Source of the DNA: JAKLIN01 sp049288015
GTDB taxonomy: Archaea > Nanobdellota > Nanobdellia > Pacearchaeales > GW2011-AR1
Length of the DNA: 64,000 bases
Assembly (NCBI GenBank): GCA_049288015.1
Contig: JBAQGX010000003.1
Location: forward strand, 1 to 64,000
Reading direction: 5' to 3'
Below are positions 25,727 through 36,200 of this stretch, one piece after another. The position numbers were made by a program, and so were the translations under genes. The first letter of the stretch is position 1. Every line of letters starts with the position of its first letter. The notes under the pieces are model-generated. The model made no database searches, was not told where the DNA came from, and saw only the letters and a program-made list of their open reading frames with translations.

Positions 25727-26389
25727 ATGAAACCATTAAGAGATATTTTTTCAAATAAGAATAGTCAGAGAGTCGTCATTGATTATCGAGAGAAAAATTC
25801 TTTAGTCTATTCTTCGTTGGTTAGTTCAGGCCTAAATATAGAAGTAAAAGAATTAAAAGTTGCAGATTACATTGTTAATGATGTTGCAATTGAAAGAAAA
25901 ACTGTAAGCGATTTTATTTCTTCGATGCTTAACAAGAGGTTAATAAAACAGCTTATATCTATGCAACAATATAAGAATAGAATATTATTAATTGAAGGTA
26001 TTGATGAACAAGAACTTTATTCTAATGAAGCTCAAGAGATAGGAATTCATCCAAATGCAATAAGAGGCTTTCTACTTTCAATAATTCTAGAATACAAAAC
26101 CCCTATAATTTTTACAAAAAATTCGGAAGATACTGTAAAGTTTATATCTGTATTATTGAAAAGAAAAAAGAAGGAACTCTCTTTAAATGTATCCAGAAAA
26201 AACCTTGATAGAAAGGAAAGGATGCAGTTCATCTTAGAAAGTTTTTATAATATAGGACCAAAAACTTCAAAAAAACTTCTAGAGCACTTCAAAACATTAA
26301 GAGAATTATTTAATGCTTCACAAGAAGAGTTGAAAGAGATAATTGGAAAAAAGGCCGATGTCTTCACACTTTTGGATGAAAAATACTAG
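25727..26389 (+). CDS. ERCC4/XPF-type structure-specific nuclease with HhH
   Basis: 220 residues. The nuclease domain has VVIDYREK (D19) and the signature ERKTVSDF (ERK at 56-58, D62), giving the GDX-ERKX3D-type active site. Residues about 165-220 form a helix-hairpin-helix (SFYNIGPKTSKKLLEHFK). It is equivalent to the C-terminal half of Hef, encoded alone. It starts six bases after the IMPDH-like gene. It shares CTAG stop bases with the convergent ThpR gene. Confidence 0.9.
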   Translation: MKPLRDIFSNKNSQRVVIDYREKNSLVYSSLVSSGLNIEVKELKVADYIVNDVAIERKTVSDFISSMLNKRLIKQLISMQQYKNRILLIEGIDEQELYSNEAQEIGIHPNAIRGFLLSIILEYKTPIIFTKNSEDTVKFISVLLKRKKKELSLNVSRKNLDRKERMQFILESFYNIGPKTSKKLLEHFKTLRELFNASQEELKEIIGKKADVFTLLDEKY

Positions 26390-26910
26390 ATTAGCTTATA
26401 TTTTTCCAAATTTATATAAACATGTTTCTGCCCTGTTAAAACAGACTCTTTTAAATCAAATTCACCAATATTAAATCCGAAGTGAGAAATTTTTATTTGG
26501 TCTAATTTTTCTAAAAATTCTCTTTTATTTTTTATATATTTTGTTCTTGCAATTGTCAAATGGCCCATAAATCTTTTTTCCTTTTGAAACAATCCTTCTA
26601 GTTTTTTATCAATCTCTTTTTGTAACTTCTCACAATTTGTAATATTAACCCAAACAACTCCTCGATCTGTATTATCAAAAAAACCAATCTTATCTAATTT
26701 TGCTTCAAAATCACTAAATTTTATTTCCTTTAACCTCTTTTTTACTTCCAAAATTTTATCTTCATCAATCTCCCCCAAGAATTTTAATGTTACATGTAAA
26801 TTCTTTTTTTCAGTAAACTTTCCCATAAATTCGGGAAGTTGTTTTTGAATTTTATCAATTTCCTCTTTTACCTTTTCGGGAATTTCAATTCCAATGAAAG
26901 TTCGCCTCAT
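26386..26910 (-). CDS. thpR: RNA 2',3'-cyclic phosphodiesterase (LigT/ThpR)
   Basis: 174 residues. Two HxT motifs, H39-V-T41 and H117-L-T119, define the 2H phosphoesterase active site. The family opens 2',3'-cyclic phosphates on RNA, for example after tRNA intron removal. It overlaps the ureohydrolase gene start by four bases (ATGA) and is likely co-transcribed with it. Confidence 0.92.
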   Translation of the reverse strand: MRRTFIGIEIPEKVKEEIDKIQKQLPEFMGKFTEKKNLHVTLKFLGEIDEDKILEVKKRLKEIKFSDFEAKLDKIGFFDNTDRGVVWVNITNCEKLQKEIDKKLEGLFQKEKRFMGHLTIARTKYIKNKREFLEKLDQIKISHFGFNIGEFDLKESVLTGQKHVYINLEKYKLI

Positions 26911-27713
26911 ATTAATTCTGCAAGAATTTTTGCTCCAAGTTTTACCGTGAGATTTTCTTTATCTTTTGTCGGATTTATTTCAACGATATCAACAGATCTT
27001 AGATTCTTTATCTTGTTAACCCTTTGAATCAAATAAAGAAATTGTCGGCTAGTTAATCCTCCAGGCTCAATATATCCCGTTCCAGGAGCAAATGCTGGAT
27101 CAATAGCATCTATATCAATAGAAACATAAAGTTCATTTCCTCTAGAAAATTCAGTTATTGCATCACAAGCCCCTTCCAAATCATCAAGAAGTTGATTCAT
27201 TTTAACAACTTTGATTTTATTATCTTTTAAAAATTCAATTTCATTTTCATATGAATTCCTTACTCCAACTAAAAGTATATTTTCAGTTGGAAAGCCAGAT
27301 TCAACCAAGCTTCTCAACCAATCTTCGTGAGTTGGAAAATCTCTATGCGCCGCTTCCATGCAATCGGGGTGAGCATCAAATATTATCAAAAAAGGTTTTT
27401 TATTATCTTTTTTACAATAATCAAAAAAAGCCTTAGCAAGGGGATAACTTATAAAATGATCTCCTCCTAAAAAAACTGTTTTGGGTTTTGTTTGAAAAAT
27501 CTTCAGAGCATTCTTCTGAATCAAATTGCTAGTAAGCTCCAAATTTGAATTATCAAGATGAATCTCTTCCAAGTCCAATAACTTTGTGTCAACAAGTTTA
27601 CCTTCTTCACTAGAATATATTTCATTAAGAGACTTCAAAATAGCATTACCTGCCTTTTCGCAACCTTTTGTCTTTCCAAGACCATTAATCCCAGGAACTT
27701 TTACTACAAACAT
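26907..27713 (-). CDS. Ureohydrolase (arginase/agmatinase family)
   Basis: 268 residues from the Met at 27713, which follows the M16 peptidase stop by one base; an earlier in-frame ATG at 27734 would overlap that gene. Manganese ligands are visible in LGGDHFIS, IFDAHPDC and SIDIDAIDP, with TGYIEPGGLTSRQ. The family splits guanidino compounds to urea. The sequence fits agmatinase (polyamine synthesis) as well as arginase; formiminoglutamase is less likely. Confidence 0.85.
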   Translation of the reverse strand: MFVVKVPGINGLGKTKGCEKAGNAILKSLNEIYSSEEGKLVDTKLLDLEEIHLDNSNLELTSNLIQKNALKIFQTKPKTVFLGGDHFISYPLAKAFFDYCKKDNKKPFLIIFDAHPDCMEAAHRDFPTHEDWLRSLVESGFPTENILLVGVRNSYENEIEFLKDNKIKVVKMNQLLDDLEGACDAITEFSRGNELYVSIDIDAIDPAFAPGTGYIEPGGLTSRQFLYLIQRVNKIKNLRSVDIVEINPTKDKENLTVKLGAKILAELI

Positions 27714-27714
27714 T

Positions 27715-28917
27715 TTATTTTGGAACAAGAGCAAAAAAGCTATGTTTCTCTGCAGCCTTCCTTGCCAGTTCTTTTACGTCTTCAATTTTTATCTGAGAAA
27801 CTTCCTTTTCATACTTATAGTATTCTTCAGCATTATTTGCAATCTCATAGGAAAGCAGACTTACCATCTGACTTTGAGAATCTTCGGTTGAAATTTGATA
27901 ATTCCCAATTAACTGGTCCTTCGCTTGATTTAATTCCTTCTCATCCAAATCCTTTGCAACTTTTTGAAATTCTTCAACTATAAGCTCTTTAACTTTAGCA
28001 ATATTTTCTTTATTAGTTCCAACATAAATATAATTGTATGCGTAATCTTTGTTTATCATTGAATCCCCTCTAACAGAATAAGCAAGATTTCGTTTCTCTC
28101 TTATCTCACGAAACAATCTTGAAGACATTCCTTCTGCTAAAATTGTATTTAAAATTTCCGCAGCATAACTCTTTTTATCTTTAGCCAGAGGAACATGATA
28201 AGCGAAAATCATATTGGACTGCGTTAATCCTTCTCTTGATTCTATTCCTTCTCTATTTTTATTGGTAAATTTAACCTGAGGCACTGTACCTTTTCCATAT
28301 TTAAAATTATTTTCAATATAGGCTACAATATTGTCAAAATTTGCATCCCCTACAACACATAAGATCAAATTATTTGGTTGATATAATTCCTTGAATTTTT
28401 TCTGCAATTTATCACGATTTAAAGACTTTAGCGTTTTTTCAGTTCCAATCAAAGACATTGAAAAATCTCCATCATAAAGATACTCATTAATCTTATCTGC
28501 ACAATAAATCATAGGATTATCATTTCTCATCTTAATCTCTTCAAAGATAACTTTTCTTTCCTTTTCTATCTCTTTATCATCAAATAAAGGATTCCTTACC
28601 ATATCTCCCAAAACCTCTAAAGCAACATTTATGTGTCTGCTGGGCATTTTGCACCAAAAAGCAGTAATTTCTTCATCTGTAAAACCATTCAAAACACCCC
28701 CATTCTTTTCAATTTCCTCTGCAATTTTCCTTGCATCTCTAGAAGGAGTTCCCTTGTATAACATATGCTCTATAAAATGAGATATGCCTTTTTCCTCTGC
28801 ATTTTCATTTATTCCTCCTGCCCTAACAGCAAAAGCTACACTAACTACAGGGAGATCTCTCTTCTCAAATAAAAGGACCAGTCCATTGTTAAAAACTTTT
28901 TTTTGAAACTTTACCAT
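27715..28917 (-). CDS. M16-family zinc peptidase
   Basis: 400 residues, a single-unit (two-domain) M16 length. The inverted zinc motif HFIEH (H47, E50, H51) is intact and a downstream Glu ligand lies in ERKVIFEEIKM. The second domain contains the R/Y substrate pair segment SSRLFREIREKRNLAYSVRGD. M16B peptidases normally need a partner or homodimer; no second subunit gene is beside it. The substrate is unknown. Confidence 0.92.
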   Translation of the reverse strand: MVKFQKKVFNNGLVLLFEKRDLPVVSVAFAVRAGGINENAEEKGISHFIEHMLYKGTPSRDARKIAEEIEKNGGVLNGFTDEEITAFWCKMPSRHINVALEVLGDMVRNPLFDDKEIEKERKVIFEEIKMRNDNPMIYCADKINEYLYDGDFSMSLIGTEKTLKSLNRDKLQKKFKELYQPNNLILCVVGDANFDNIVAYIENNFKYGKGTVPQVKFTNKNREGIESREGLTQSNMIFAYHVPLAKDKKSYAAEILNTILAEGMSSRLFREIREKRNLAYSVRGDSMINKDYAYNYIYVGTNKENIAKVKELIVEEFQKVAKDLDEKELNQAKDQLIGNYQISTEDSQSQMVSLLSYEIANNAEEYYKYEKEVSQIKIEDVKELARKAAEKHSFFALVPK

Positions 28918-28949
28918 CTTAAAACAACAAAACCTTGGTTTTTAAAATA

Positions 28950-29726
28950 TTATTGTCTCTGAAAAACAATATATCTCTCCCCCCTTATCTCAAAATCGTC
29001 CGTAAACTGCCAATTTTCTCTTATAAAATCTATAAGCCATTTCCTGTTTGCATAAAACTTTTTTCTTCTCATCCAAGATTCTGTTGCAAAACTAATGACT
29101 ATCCTATCAGAGAGGGGAGCTATTTCTTTTAATAATTTTTTTGTGTAATCTCTTTCACCTTTCTCTAGAGAGTCAATTACCTTAAATAAAAAGATTATTC
29201 TTGGTTTGGGCATATCCTTTATTGCTTTATCCAATTTTCCAGGATCAAACAAGCTAAAATGAACCATTTCTCCTTTTATTTTCTCTTTCTCAAAATAATT
29301 ATTTACCAGAGTGACCAATTGCCCTACAGCCTCAACGCCCAAGTAATTAACTTCTTTCCCAACTTTTTTGAAAAAGTCATAACTTAAACCGTTTACTCCC
29401 GCACCCAAGTCTATTACACTAATTTTTTTAGGAAGATTTTTTAATATTCTCTCATAAATTTCTTCATAAGAAGCATATCTTTCCTTTGTAGACAAATGTT
29501 TCTTTAACACTTCCTCGCTTGATCTTTCCTTATTAACCAAAAGCTTCTCTCCAGAGAATCCAGAAAAAGTTTTCCTTAACAAGTCCCTCGTAAATTTTAC
29601 TTTTTCTTCATCAGAATACTTATCCTTGTCAAACTGATCAAAGGCTCTTACAATATCTTCATAAGGAATCATGGAAAATTGTTTTTTCTGAATTATCTTA
29701 TCTAATATTTCCTTTTTATCCATCAT
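28950..29726 (-). CDS. FmrO/Rmt-like SAM methyltransferase (rRNA methyltransferase-like)
   Basis: 258 residues. SAM-binding motif I VIDLGAGVNGLSYDFF is preceded by a helical N-terminal domain with HLSTKERYASYEEIYERIL. That layout, in particular H-x-S-T-K-E-R, resembles the 16S rRNA m7G1405 methyltransferases of aminoglycoside producers (FmrO/Rmt). The C-terminal part WMRRKKFYANRKWLIDFI also suits that family. It is well known in bacteria; here it may modify rRNA for house-keeping. The family match is by eye and needs a profile search. Confidence 0.62.
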   Translation of the reverse strand: MMDKKEILDKIIQKKQFSMIPYEDIVRAFDQFDKDKYSDEEKVKFTRDLLRKTFSGFSGEKLLVNKERSSEEVLKKHLSTKERYASYEEIYERILKNLPKKISVIDLGAGVNGLSYDFFKKVGKEVNYLGVEAVGQLVTLVNNYFEKEKIKGEMVHFSLFDPGKLDKAIKDMPKPRIIFLFKVIDSLEKGERDYTKKLLKEIAPLSDRIVISFATESWMRRKKFYANRKWLIDFIRENWQFTDDFEIRGERYIVFQRQ

Positions 29727-29756
29727 ATTTTTAAGTTAAAGAGATTTAAAAGTTAT

Positions 29757-30668
29757 ATGCCTATTAATGCACATCCTGAATACATTGCGGCTGAAAAAGA
29801 ATATTTTGTGGCTAAAACTCCTGAAGAAAAATTAAAAGCCCTTGAAAAAATGATCTCTGTTGCGCCAGGTCATAAGGGAGCTGAAAAGTTAAGAGCAGAA
29901 TTAAAGACTCGTTATAAAAAATTAAAAGAAAAATTAGAAAAAGGGAAATCTAATAAAAGTTCCGGAAAAAGCGGGGTAAAAAAAGAAGAATTGCAGGTAG
30001 CAATTATTGGATTTACAAATACAGGAAAGTCCACGTTATTACAAGCTTTAACAAATGCTACGCCTGAAATTGGAGATTATTCCTTTAAGACAAAAAAACC
30101 TGCCGTGGGAATGATGGACTATTATGGAACAAAAGTTCAAATCGTAGAAATACCTGCAATAGAATCAGAATATTATGACAGAGGAACTGTAAATAATGCA
30201 GATGTAATCTTGATCTTAATTACTAAGTTAGATCAAATTGATTTAATAAAAAAAGAATTAGATAAAGCAAGAGGAAAGATAATAATCATATTCAATAAAA
30301 CAGACTTATTGGGAGAAAATGAAAAAAGGAGAATTTATTCCAACCTCCAAAGTAAAAAATACAATTTCATCTTGATTTCGTCAAAAAATCATGAAAATAT
30401 TAAAGAATTAAAAGACAAGATATTTTCCAATTTTGGTAAAATAAGAGTATACACTAAAGAGCCTGGAAGAGAAGTAAATAAAGAAAGACCGCTTATTCTT
30501 GAAAACAATTCTTCAATACAAGATATTGCAAAGAGAATAATCAGATCTCCTCAGAGTAGTATAAAGGAAATAAAAATTTGGGGACCATCAAGCAAGTTTT
30601 CTGGGCAAAAAGTAGGATTAAAACATAGAGTAAAAGATTTAGACATTGTGGAATTCAAAACAAGATAA
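29757..30668 (+). CDS. DRG/Obg-type GTPase with C-terminal TGS domain
   Basis: 303 residues. A helical, basic N-terminus (1-78) precedes the G domain: G1 GFTNTGKST (85-93), G4 NKTD and G5 SSK, and a C-terminal TGS domain (about 238-303, ending KDLDIVEFKTR). The G3 position, normally DxPG, reads VEIPAI, so the usual Mg-coordinating Asp is Glu and the Gly is Ala. TGS GTPases act on ribosomes or RNA. It has no operon partner downstream within 37 bases except an ATP-grasp gene. Confidence 0.85.
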   Translation: MPINAHPEYIAAEKEYFVAKTPEEKLKALEKMISVAPGHKGAEKLRAELKTRYKKLKEKLEKGKSNKSSGKSGVKKEELQVAIIGFTNTGKSTLLQALTNATPEIGDYSFKTKKPAVGMMDYYGTKVQIVEIPAIESEYYDRGTVNNADVILILITKLDQIDLIKKELDKARGKIIIIFNKTDLLGENEKRRIYSNLQSKKYNFILISSKNHENIKELKDKIFSNFGKIRVYTKEPGREVNKERPLILENNSSIQDIAKRIIRSPQSSIKEIKIWGPSSKFSGQKVGLKHRVKDLDIVEFKTR

Positions 30669-30705
30669 CTAATAAGTTTAAATAGAAAAAAAGATTTATC
30701 AAAAA

Positions 30706-31557
30706 ATGAGCAAAGAAGTGATAGGTATAATCTATAGTGGAGAAAAATCCAAAGATGAAAAAATTTTTACAAAGCTTGCACAAAAGAAAAAAATCAAACT
30801 AATACTAATTAACATAGATAAAATTGATGAAAACAGACTAGAAGAACTTGCAAACAAATGCGACCTAATATACAATAGTAGTGCAGAAGAGTTTTCAATA
30901 GAACTAGTAAAGACCTTGGAGGAGTTGAAAAAAAAGATAATTGATTCATCTAAAGCCTTTTATTATACCGAAGAAAAGTGGATGTTCTATGTAAAATGTA
31001 AAGAAAATAACATTCCTGTCCCAGAAACTATTCTTCTTTCACAAAACATAAACAGTGTAAAAAAAGAATTAACAAGATTTGATCACTGGCCTGTGGTCTT
31101 AAAAGGAGTTTCTGGAACAATGGGAGAATACGTAGAAAAAGCAGAGAGCTTAAGCGGAGCAGAAAAAATAATAAAAAAATTTTGGAAAGAAAGTTCAGAG
31201 AGATTGCCTGTGATAGCTCAGGAACTAATAAAATCTTCAAGTTACAGGGTAACAGTTATTGGAGATAAAATTGTACAAACAGCAATGAAACATAACACAG
31301 GTTGGAAAGCAACGGGGGTTTATGCAAAAAAGAACGTGAGGTTCAAAGTAGACAAAGACTTGAAAAAAATAATAAATAAACTGATGAAATTCGTAAAGAT
31401 AAAAATTTGTGGCGTAGACTTGTTAAAAGATAATGGAAAATGGAAAGTATTGGAAGTTAATTCTGATCCTGCATTTGATTTCTTTGAAGATGAAAGAGAA
31501 AAAATGATCAGTAAGGCGTTGGACTTTCTAAAGAGCGAAGTTCATAAGAGAAATTAA
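30706..31557 (+). CDS. RimK-like ATP-grasp ligase
   Basis: 283 residues. The ATP-grasp fold is marked by VVLKGVSGTMGEYVEKA, the QELIKSSSYRVTVIGDKIV segment and the metal-site LEVNSDPAFDF near the end. The family joins an amino acid to a carboxylate, as RimK (ribosomal S6 glutamylation), LysX or glutathione-like ligases do. No carrier-protein gene (LysW) is nearby, so the substrate is unassigned. It converges with the nitrilase gene, sharing TTAA stop bases. Confidence 0.85.
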   Translation: MSKEVIGIIYSGEKSKDEKIFTKLAQKKKIKLILINIDKIDENRLEELANKCDLIYNSSAEEFSIELVKTLEELKKKIIDSSKAFYYTEEKWMFYVKCKENNIPVPETILLSQNINSVKKELTRFDHWPVVLKGVSGTMGEYVEKAESLSGAEKIIKKFWKESSERLPVIAQELIKSSSYRVTVIGDKIVQTAMKHNTGWKATGVYAKKNVRFKVDKDLKKIINKLMKFVKIKICGVDLLKDNGKWKVLEVNSDPAFDFFEDEREKMISKALDFLKSEVHKRN

Positions 31558-32297
31558 GAATCATAAATTTTCTGTATTTTCTTAATTTCATCAAGGTTTA
31601 TCTTTTGAACAATTAATCCTTGCCTCCCGCTTATCTCTTTCAAAATTCTAACAGGAGAGGATATAGCAGAATAAGAGATTTGATGCATTGCTCCAGTAAC
31701 TGGATTGCATAAGGCTAAGAAGAATACATTTTCATATGCTCTTGCTAAAACCAAAGCTCTCAAAATTTCTTTCTCTCTCTTCTTACGATTTTCAAAATGT
31801 ACTCCAGAATCATACCACCATTGAGAAGGACAAAAGACAATCTGCGCCCCCCTCTTTTTCATTTTTTGAAATAACTCTGGAAATGCAAGATCCCAGCAGA
31901 TTGCAATTCCAACTTTTCCGAAATCAGTCTTAAAAACCTGAGATTTATTTCCTGCAAGAGTATTATCTCCATAAAGATGAATTTTCTTATACCCTCCTTT
32001 GATAATGCCTTTCCTATCAATTAAAAGAGAAGTATTGTAAGTTTTTCCATCCTTTTTTAAGTCATCAGTAATTATACACCATATAGAATTTTTCTTGCAT
32101 TCTTCTGAGATTTGTTTCACAAACTTATTATCCAATTCAAGAGAACTTTTGTAAAGACAAGATTCGGGGAAACAAATAATATCTGCACCTTTTTCCTTAG
32201 CCAATCTTATGTATCTTATAATTTTCTTTAAATTATTTGTAGTGGCAGTATCAAAATACTTTATTTGGGCTAAGGCAATTATTGGTTTATTATTCAT
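31554..32297 (-). CDS. Carbon-nitrogen hydrolase (nitrilase superfamily)
   Basis: 247 residues. The Glu-Lys-Cys triad is in place: E45 in CFPESC, K105 in YKKIHLYG and C134 in AICWDLAFPE. The family cleaves amides or nitriles; subfamily cannot be told. Its ATG overlaps the end of tyrS by four bases, so it is part of the orc1-polD-tyrS run. Confidence 0.9.
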   Translation of the reverse strand: MNNKPIIALAQIKYFDTATTNNLKKIIRYIRLAKEKGADIICFPESCLYKSSLELDNKFVKQISEECKKNSIWCIITDDLKKDGKTYNTSLLIDRKGIIKGGYKKIHLYGDNTLAGNKSQVFKTDFGKVGIAICWDLAFPELFQKMKKRGAQIVFCPSQWWYDSGVHFENRKKREKEILRALVLARAYENVFFLALCNPVTGAMHQISYSAISSPVRILKEISGRQGLIVQKINLDEIKKIQKIYDS

Positions 32298-33253
32298 TTC
32301 CAGCTACTCCTTATTGGTGCAATAATCTTTTCAAGATATTCTATTACACAAGTTTTCAAATCAAGAGGATGAAGCTTATTCTGCGAATAAACTTTTTCTA
32401 ATTCTTCATAGTTCTTTAAATTTAAATTTCCACCAAATTTATCCGGCCTCTTGATAACTATCTCTTCAAAACGAGGGAAGATTATCAAACGAGTTATTTG
32501 CAACAAAGGATTATCTTCACTTACTCCTTCAGGGCAATAGGCTCCATTTATTGTTTTTTTAATCTCATCATAAGAATCTGTTACACTTATTCCAGAACCT
32601 GGAATAGACTTAGACATTTTTTGGCCCGGACCTTTCAATGAAGTTATTAAAGGTGTATGAATTGCTACAAAATTATATTTCAAAGACTCTTTCATATCTC
32701 TTCCGATCATATGTACTTTCCTTTGTTCTAATCCACCTAAAGCCACATCCACCTTAAGATGTTTTATATCAGTGACTTGCATCAAAGGATACCATAATTG
32801 TGAAATTGTTGCATTTTCTACATCTCTTGCAATTTCTTGCATGCTCCTTAATCCTCTTTGAATTGTAGAATTCTGAGCTAAATTCATAACATCTAATTGG
32901 TAGTCTTCATTAAATTCAAAATCACTTCCCACTACTACTTTAGCTTTCATACCAATAGCTTTTATAGTTTTTTTCCAATTTTCAACTTCTTTTTTTATCT
33001 CTTCCTTTGAACCTTTCCTGTTTAGCAATGCATGAACATCTGCAAGAAGAATTATAACTTTGAAGCCTGCTCTCTCCAAATCCATAAGTTTAGTTACAGT
33101 AACAAAATGACCTAAATGCATAGGACCATTAGGCTCATAACCACAATATACTACGGGTTCTTTCTTTTTCTTAAGAAGAGAGATTAATTCACTTTCAGTA
33201 ACTATCTCGCTAACATTTCTCTTTATCAATTGTAATCTTTTATCATCCATCAT
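32294..33253 (-). CDS. tyrS: Tyrosyl-tRNA synthetase
   Basis: 319 residues, archaeal length. HIGH-type motif GPMHLGHF at about 43-50 and the KMSKS motif in GPGQKMSKSIPGSG are both intact, with QVTDIKHL and ALGGLEQRKVHM in the tyrosine-binding region. It lies 37 bases downstream of DP2 in the same direction. Two Met codons start the frame; the first is used here. Confidence 0.95.
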   Translation of the reverse strand: MMDDKRLQLIKRNVSEIVTESELISLLKKKKEPVVYCGYEPNGPMHLGHFVTVTKLMDLERAGFKVIILLADVHALLNRKGSKEEIKKEVENWKKTIKAIGMKAKVVVGSDFEFNEDYQLDVMNLAQNSTIQRGLRSMQEIARDVENATISQLWYPLMQVTDIKHLKVDVALGGLEQRKVHMIGRDMKESLKYNFVAIHTPLITSLKGPGQKMSKSIPGSGISVTDSYDEIKKTINGAYCPEGVSEDNPLLQITRLIIFPRFEEIVIKRPDKFGGNLNLKNYEELEKVYSQNKLHPLDLKTCVIEYLEKIIAPIRSSWK

Positions 33254-33290
33254 TAAACCAATCAGATATAATTATTAAATGTTTTCTGGA

Positions 33291-36200
33291 TTAAAACCAT
33301 TGTTTTAAGCTTTCTTGTTTTTCAGGTTCTCTTCCAAAAATGCTGTCAACATACCTTTTAACTAACTCCAAATTTTGTCTTAAGTAAGTAGATAAATGAT
33401 ATTTTTCTGCAAGATCTAAAGCAGGATCTAAGTACTTCTTTATTCCTCCCTCATTCACAGTAAAAATCAACTTTCCCTTGCATACAGGACATTTTCCAGA
33501 TAAAGGAGGCCTTCGTACAATTTCATTGCAACCAACACATCTGAAAGTCTGTAACGAAAATTTTCTGAGATTACCTCTTAGATCTTTTATAAAATGTCTT
33601 TCAATTATAAGCCTAACTGTATCTGAAGTATCTGCTGCTCTTATTTTTTCAACTAATCCCATTTGGTGTTGAACTTTTTCTTGCATTGTGCCGAGAGATT
33701 TGTAAGAGGAACACAGAACTCCATCGTTAAAATTAGTAGTATCATGTGTAAAACCCAAATTTACGAAAGGATCTCTATCTTCTCTGAGAGCTAACTTGAC
33801 TGTGGGTATTATTTTAATCTCAGAGGAGTGCTTTCTCTGTTCTGCTGCTCGATATAACTCAATAGGGTATTCAAAATTACCAACCATTTCAAAATCTAAT
33901 ATTTGATCATCAACTTCTCCGGCATTAATTTTACCATTTAAAACTAAAGGAGCATCTTGCGTACCTCCTCTATGACTTGGAAGAAATTCTCTAGAAAAAT
34001 TAAGCAAAACATCTAACAGCAACATAACTGCAAGTTCATCACCATCACAGTCTCTTCTTATAGCTGCATGCATGTAAGGACTTGCATATAGCCCCTGGGC
34101 ATAAGAAAATCCGATAATCCTGCATATTACACCTGCACAATTATGGGGAGCCATACAAACACCTAGCTTCCCAACCAAGTCATTTCTGTCCTTAACATTA
34201 TAATAAGGTTCTTGCTTATAAAAATCTACTAATAAGTTATCTATGAACTTCGCAATTCTAACAAAGACGTCATCTGCTCTTTCATCTGTACTATCTGGTG
34301 AACAAGGAAGCAAGATATCATGAGGCATAAGTTCTAGTATCTGATTATCGTCAATCAGATCATTATCATAAACATCTTTATCATAACCCAACTCCTTCAA
34401 TTTTTCAACACTTACTGAAATCTCTTTTGGTTTAAATGCCACAAGAGGTAATTCTGTTGCATCAAATCTTATTGTACCATCTTTATTCACTTGAAGATTA
34501 TTTTTTGCTCTTAAAATTCCCTTGGCCAAATTTTCAATTTGCTTTCCAGAAGAAGATAATCCTCTAACACCTTTTATTAAGGCGGGCAATTCATCAGTTT
34601 TCAGACCAACATTATCTTGAGCCTTCTTAAAATAAGTTTTAATATCTAAAAAAGAAGAAAAATAGGTAACAGAATTTTTATGTTCCTCACATGGAGAAAA
34701 TTTCTTTAAGTCACATTCTCTGCAATAATACATCTTTCTAGTTTTACTTCCACAATTCTCACAAATTCGATAAATACTTTCCTTTTTACATTCATCACAA
34801 AAATTAATAGGAAAATCAGATTTAACTCCCCCTACATTAACTGCTTCATAGACACTTCTTAGTCTTCCCCCTTCTTTACCTACAGGAAACAATATATTTG
34901 GGCTACCAGTAAGCTTTCTTAATTTTGCTTTCTCAGGTCTACCCATTCTAGTCCCTATGAAATCCCCTGCCTTATCTTTTACTTCAAATTTAGAAAGAGA
35001 ATTAATAAAAGTAATAACATTGTCAGAATTTTCTAGCTTGTCTTTCAGTTCCTCAAAATTAATAATTTCATTAAACAAAAATTCTTCCTTATCTAATAAT
35101 TCTAAATCAAATCCAAGATTTAAAAACAATATTCTACTTTTTTCTCTATCTAATACAACATTTTCTAAACTAACTTCATGTTCTACTCCCAATAATTCTA
35201 ATGCTCTCTTGCCCAAAGCAAATCTTTCTTTGTCTGCTCTAGTATATGGTAAAATTATTTTCTTGCTTATCCTAGAATATTTTAACCAATCTATTAACCC
35301 AAAAAATTGTTCTTTTGAAATCTGAGTCCAGAATAGGATAAACTTCGGATTAAGAGGGATATTATTTTCCAGACTTATTTGTATTGCTTGATCGAAAGTA
35401 ATTTCGAAAGGATCAATTTTTTTCTCAAGTTCAGGATTCTTCTCCCTTAAATCCAACTTCCACCATTCTTCTACATAACCTGGTTTTATAAGATTTGCAT
35501 TTCTATTTGCCAAATCACTAAAGGGAAATAATAGATCTCCAAGGTAAATTATCTCTTCGACATCTTTATAGATTCGTTTAGCTTCACTTGTTGAATATAT
35601 TTTCTTTACGCTTCCATCAAATAACTTAACAATTGGCCCATCAATTTTGTCACACACTGTAGCTACCATTCCCTTTGTTGGTTTTTCTATTTTTAATTGA
35701 GTTCCAGTAGCGATAAAATTATCAGTTATAGCCATAGTTGCTGGATGAATTGAGGCTGCTGAAAAACCACTTACCCTTCCTCGACCATACCTAAACCTAA
35801 AACCACCACTTCTAGAAGGGTGACCAAAAACGGGTCTTCCTGCAACTAAGTCTTTGATATAAGTTGGTCTACTATCATCTTCGGTTTTAACTTCAATTAT
35901 TGAATTCCTTTTTTCATGAAGTTCAATATACTCTTTCAAAAAATCAAAACCAGTTGAAGTAAATCCTTCTTTACTTTTGACTCCTTTTAAGAGCCTAAAA
36001 CCTTTAGCAGCTTTCTGAGCCAAGCCCTCAGAAAAAATTAAACACATACCCCCTCGAATACAATTAGTATCCACTCTTGGAAGATTTTTATAACTTGAAA
36101 CTTCTTTCTTTTCTGTAGGTTCTCCTGCAATTTGGATAGGAATATTCTTTGCAAGGAATTCTATCTCTTCGTCTGTAGGCATATATTGCAAATTTGAGAC

